Both the position numbers and the translations under genes were made by a program. This document shows, piece by piece, positions 61,865 to 64,000 of a DNA stretch of 64,000 bases. Within the stretch, counting starts at the first letter, position 1. Each line of letters starts with the position of its first letter. Source of the DNA: an uncultured Eubacteriales bacterium. GTDB lineage: Bacteria > Bacillota > Clostridia > Oscillospirales > Acutalibacteraceae. The notes under the pieces are model-generated. The model saw nothing but the letters and a program-made list of their open reading frames with translations, searched no databases and had not been told where the DNA came from. The stretch is from positions 1 through 64,000 of the forward strand of contig CAKTEE010000013.1 in the NCBI GenBank assembly GCA_934546985.1, read 5' to 3'.

Positions 61865-63250
61865 TTGATTACAAAATCTAAAATCAGACAGAACGCCAAA
61901 CTCCGCATAAGCGGAAAATGGTCGTCTGCTCTGACCATTCTTGCACTGACCAGCGCGGTGATACTTCTGCTCGTGATTGGTCTGGAATTCACCATGCAGC
62001 TATTGACAGCTTATCACGTTAAATTCATCTCCATAACGGAATGGAATTCACTAACAACCAGCAATGTCCTTCAGGCGCTTCTCCCGTTTCTAATTGCAGT
62101 CCCCGTTTTGCTGATTCTTATTTTAATCTATAACCCTCTTCAGATGGGGGAAACCTCTTTTTACTGGCACAATGCAAACGGCAGAGAAGTTTCTGCACAA
62201 AGCGCATTGGAATGGTTCCGTAAAAAGCGCTATGGCCGCGCAGTATCTGGAATGTTCTTCATCAGGGTGTATGAAGTATTATGGGCAATTCTCTGTTTTC
62301 TGCCTGCAATACTGGTTTATCCGTTGTCATATTCTTACCTGATGGATACAAAAAAGTATTCCGATGTGCTGATCGCCACGTGTCTGATTATGATTTCCGC
62401 CCTCCTTGCTCTGGTTGGTGCATATGCATTCCTGCGCGTCATTCAGCGTTATTTTCTTGTACCATACCTGTTAACCGCTCATGAAGATATGTCTGCCGGT
62501 GAAGCCATTCGTATTTCCAAAAACACAATGGCAGGTAAAAGTGCAGCTTCCCTGCATTTCCAGCTCACTTTTTTCGGCTGGTTTCTGTTATGTTTTTTGA
62601 TTCTGCCGTTCATTTATGTGATTCCTTATTTCAAACAGGCACGTGCGGAATATGCGTGCATCCTGCTTGGCGTGGAAACAGCGCCGCCTGCACGCACTAA
62701 AATCCCTTTTCAGCAATATGCAAATCCGCAGTATGGCAATCCATATCTAAACTATCCTTACGGATACCGCGGCACACAACCGCAAAATCCTTATATGAGC
62801 AACTATAACATTCCACCAACTCCCAATGCTTATAGGAATGGATATTATGGAACACCAAATCAGCCCCCCGCTCCATATCATAACGGTTATTATGGGCAGA
62901 ACCCGAATATGTATCCCCCTTATGGTACGCAAGCACCCAACACCTACAGCGGCGGATATTATTATGGGGTACCATATCCAAACCAATATAATAATGGGTA
63001 TTATGGCTCAGGAAACCCTAATCCGTACGTTAATCATTACGGCGCTTCCGTTCCTCCGGCAAATTCACCGCAAGGATATTATTGCAACTCTAACCCATAC
63101 AGTCCACAGCCGCCTGCTGCGCCACACCCCTATTGGAATCCAAATACCGCTGATTTCAATTCCGCTCAAAATATAAATACATCAACTGCCCCAGCAGAAG
63201 CAGCAGAACCGGAACCGACAGAAAATTTAAAACAAAATCTTGATGACTAA
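61865..63250 (+). CDS. DUF975-like membrane protein with Tyr/Asn/Pro/Gly-rich tail
   Basis: 461 residues. TTG start at 61865 (MITKSKIRQNAKLRISGKWS) after GAGGTGA; the basic pre-helix resembles DUF975 proteins. About six membrane segments cover residues 20-270. The last 190 residues are low-complexity, built on phrases such as NGYYGTPNQPPAPYHNGYYG and NPYVNHYG, and end with an acidic stretch. The tail is probably cytosolic or surface-exposed and disordered; such Tyr/Asn/Pro repeats are prone to weak self-association. Function unknown. Followed by a strong terminator. Confidence 0.8.
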   Translation: MITKSKIRQNAKLRISGKWSSALTILALTSAVILLLVIGLEFTMQLLTAYHVKFISITEWNSLTTSNVLQALLPFLIAVPVLLILILIYNPLQMGETSFYWHNANGREVSAQSALEWFRKKRYGRAVSGMFFIRVYEVLWAILCFLPAILVYPLSYSYLMDTKKYSDVLIATCLIMISALLALVGAYAFLRVIQRYFLVPYLLTAHEDMSAGEAIRISKNTMAGKSAASLHFQLTFFGWFLLCFLILPFIYVIPYFKQARAEYACILLGVETAPPARTKIPFQQYANPQYGNPYLNYPYGYRGTQPQNPYMSNYNIPPTPNAYRNGYYGTPNQPPAPYHNGYYGQNPNMYPPYGTQAPNTYSGGYYYGVPYPNQYNNGYYGSGNPNPYVNHYGASVPPANSPQGYYCNSNPYSPQPPAAPHPYWNPNTADFNSAQNINTSTAPAEAAEPEPTENLKQNLDD

Positions 63251-63251
63251 C

Positions 63252-63299
63252 AAAAGCTTGCCGCAGACGGTGAAATCACCGCCAAAGGCAAGCTTTTTG
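63252..63299 (+). terminator. Terminator after the DUF975-like gene
   Basis: Stem AAAAGCTTGCC/GGCAAGCTTTT with an inner CGGTGA/TCACCG hairpin, then TTTTT. Confidence 0.88.
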
Positions 63300-63520
63300 C
63301 AGTAGATTACCCTCAAACAGAAAAACCTCGAACAGATACAGTAACAATAATTCTATTTTTTAAGATTTTACAAATACTACTTGATTTATATAAAATAATA
63401 AACTACAATTTGTGTAGTATTATGCAATTATTATTCTAAACATATGAACACTTTAATTAGAATTAACAAATACATTCAGTAAAACATTACATATCTTAGA
63501 GAAAAAGGAGAATATATGCA

Positions 63521-64000
63521 ATGAAACGATCCCCTGAAAGCCTTTCCTATTGGCAGGATATGGACAATTTAAGAACTAAAATTCAAAAAAACCCTGACCT
63601 GATGCATGAATTTCAGAAAAATCCTGCAAAGGTTTTCCTTGAATATGACCTTGATGTGGAAGTTGAAGTGGCAAACGGAAAACGTAGAATGCTATCTGAA
63701 TGCTTATTGGAACTAAAAGATGTAGATAAAGAAAAAGCCGCAAAAGAATTTTTGGCTATGAAACAAAACAGCAAACCAGGAGATACCTCATTCTCTTGGC
63801 TGTGCGGTGTACTGGTCGGATTCTACGTTGTTGCTGTTGCAAAAGTAGTTGCAGTCGCAGCTTCCGTGGTTGCTGCTGCACACGTTGGCGTAGTCGCCAA
63901 CGCTGCTGCTGTTGTCAATGCCGTCACAGTTACAGATGGTGGAGGAAACCCTACACCATCCATCAGTGGCATTGGCGGCGGTGGTAATGGCGGCGGTGAT
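63521..64000 (+). CDS. Precursor-like protein with leader, hydrophobic stretch and Gly-rich end (cut by window edge)
   Basis: Open from ATG 63521 (AAAAAGGAG upstream) to the last base with no stop, so the C-terminus is missing. 160 residues are visible. Residues 1-80 are acidic and helical with KIQKNPDLMHEFQKNPAKVF, whose spaced NP..L..F...NPA pattern recalls the nitrile-hydratase/Nif11-type leaders of modified peptides. Residues 91-138 are a Val/Ala-rich hydrophobic stretch (VVAVAKVVAVAASVVAAAHV), and after 139 the protein turns Gly/Asn/Ser-rich (GIGGGGNGGGD). It could be a peptide natural-product precursor or a small membrane-anchored surface protein. Confidence 0.6.
   Translation, partial: MKRSPESLSYWQDMDNLRTKIQKNPDLMHEFQKNPAKVFLEYDLDVEVEVANGKRRMLSECLLELKDVDKEKAAKEFLAMKQNSKPGDTSFSWLCGVLVGFYVVAVAKVVAVAASVVAAAHVGVVANAAAVVNAVTVTDGGGNPTPSISGIGGGGNGGGD

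Overview
The window looks like chromosome from an anaerobic, spore-forming, low-GC Gram-positive bacterium of the class Clostridia, probably near the Ruminococcaceae/Oscillospirales. This rests on pyruvate formate-lyase with its activase, a CotF-type spore coat protein, a tetrahydrofolate riboswitch on folT, a leucine T-box, ECF sigma operons, DUF975 membrane proteins and strong GGAGG ribosome binding sites throughout. Nearly all of it is core or ordinary accessory gene content; I saw no prophage, plasmid or CRISPR array. One tRNA gene (Pro, UGG) is present.

Layout. 1-2.2 kb: the tail of an unknown protein, then a decayed stretch holding a broken FAD/NAD(P) disulfide-reductase pseudogene. 2.2-5.9 kb: pflB-pflA and a convergent folT with its riboswitch. 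6.8-10.9 kb: hypothetical and surface proteins, including a frameshifted leucine-rich-repeat protein. 10.9-17.6 kb (minus strand): hisS-aspS and ilvB-ilvN-ilvC. 17.7-25 kb: a DUF815 ATPase, a ferritin-like protein, pncB, a small HTH regulator, a PHP-type phosphatase and an ABC exporter. 25.1-27.3 kb: a three-gene ECF sigma operon. 27.4-31.5 kb: corA behind a possible leader peptide, udp, an HTH regulator and sfsA. 31.6-36.4 kb: an acetyltransferase divergent from a GH2 protein that lacks its catalytic glutamates, then an IS3-family relic. 36.5-39.7 kb: leuA-leuB behind a Leu T-box. 39.7-43.9 kb: a second ECF sigma pair, a histidine phosphatase, an HTH regulator, spore coat genes and a lipoprotein. 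44.1-47.7 kb: rpmG-secE-nusG-rplK-rplA and rplJ-rplL. 47.8-54.2 kb: a DUF975 protein and mreB-mreC-mreD-PBP2 (cell elongation). 54.4-57.2 kb: a GntR/ABC operon under a perfect 43-bp palindrome, then rlmA. 57.3-61.6 kb: gltX-glnS-lipoprotein. 61.9-64 kb: a DUF975-like protein with a Tyr/Asn/Pro/Gly tail, and at the right edge an unfinished gene that looks like a peptide precursor.

How it works together. The ilv and leu operons make branched-chain amino acids; the leu genes are sensed through uncharged tRNA-Leu, but leuC and leuD are absent here. The ribosomal block carries the usual L10 leader with an attenuator-like hairpin and a second promoter before rplJ. The two ECF loci each pair a sigma factor with membrane-anchored partner genes. 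A roughly 70-bp sequence at the end of the first sigma gene recurs 4 kb away upstream of sfsA, where it may drive a small RNA on the opposite strand.

Points most worth a second look: the GH2 pseudoenzyme; the precursor-like gene cut by the right edge; the duplicated ECF-associated element; the corA leader peptide; the possible loop-loop contact between the folT riboswitch and its ribosome binding site; and the perfect operator of the GntR/ABC operon. All family names come from reading the protein sequences; no database search was run.
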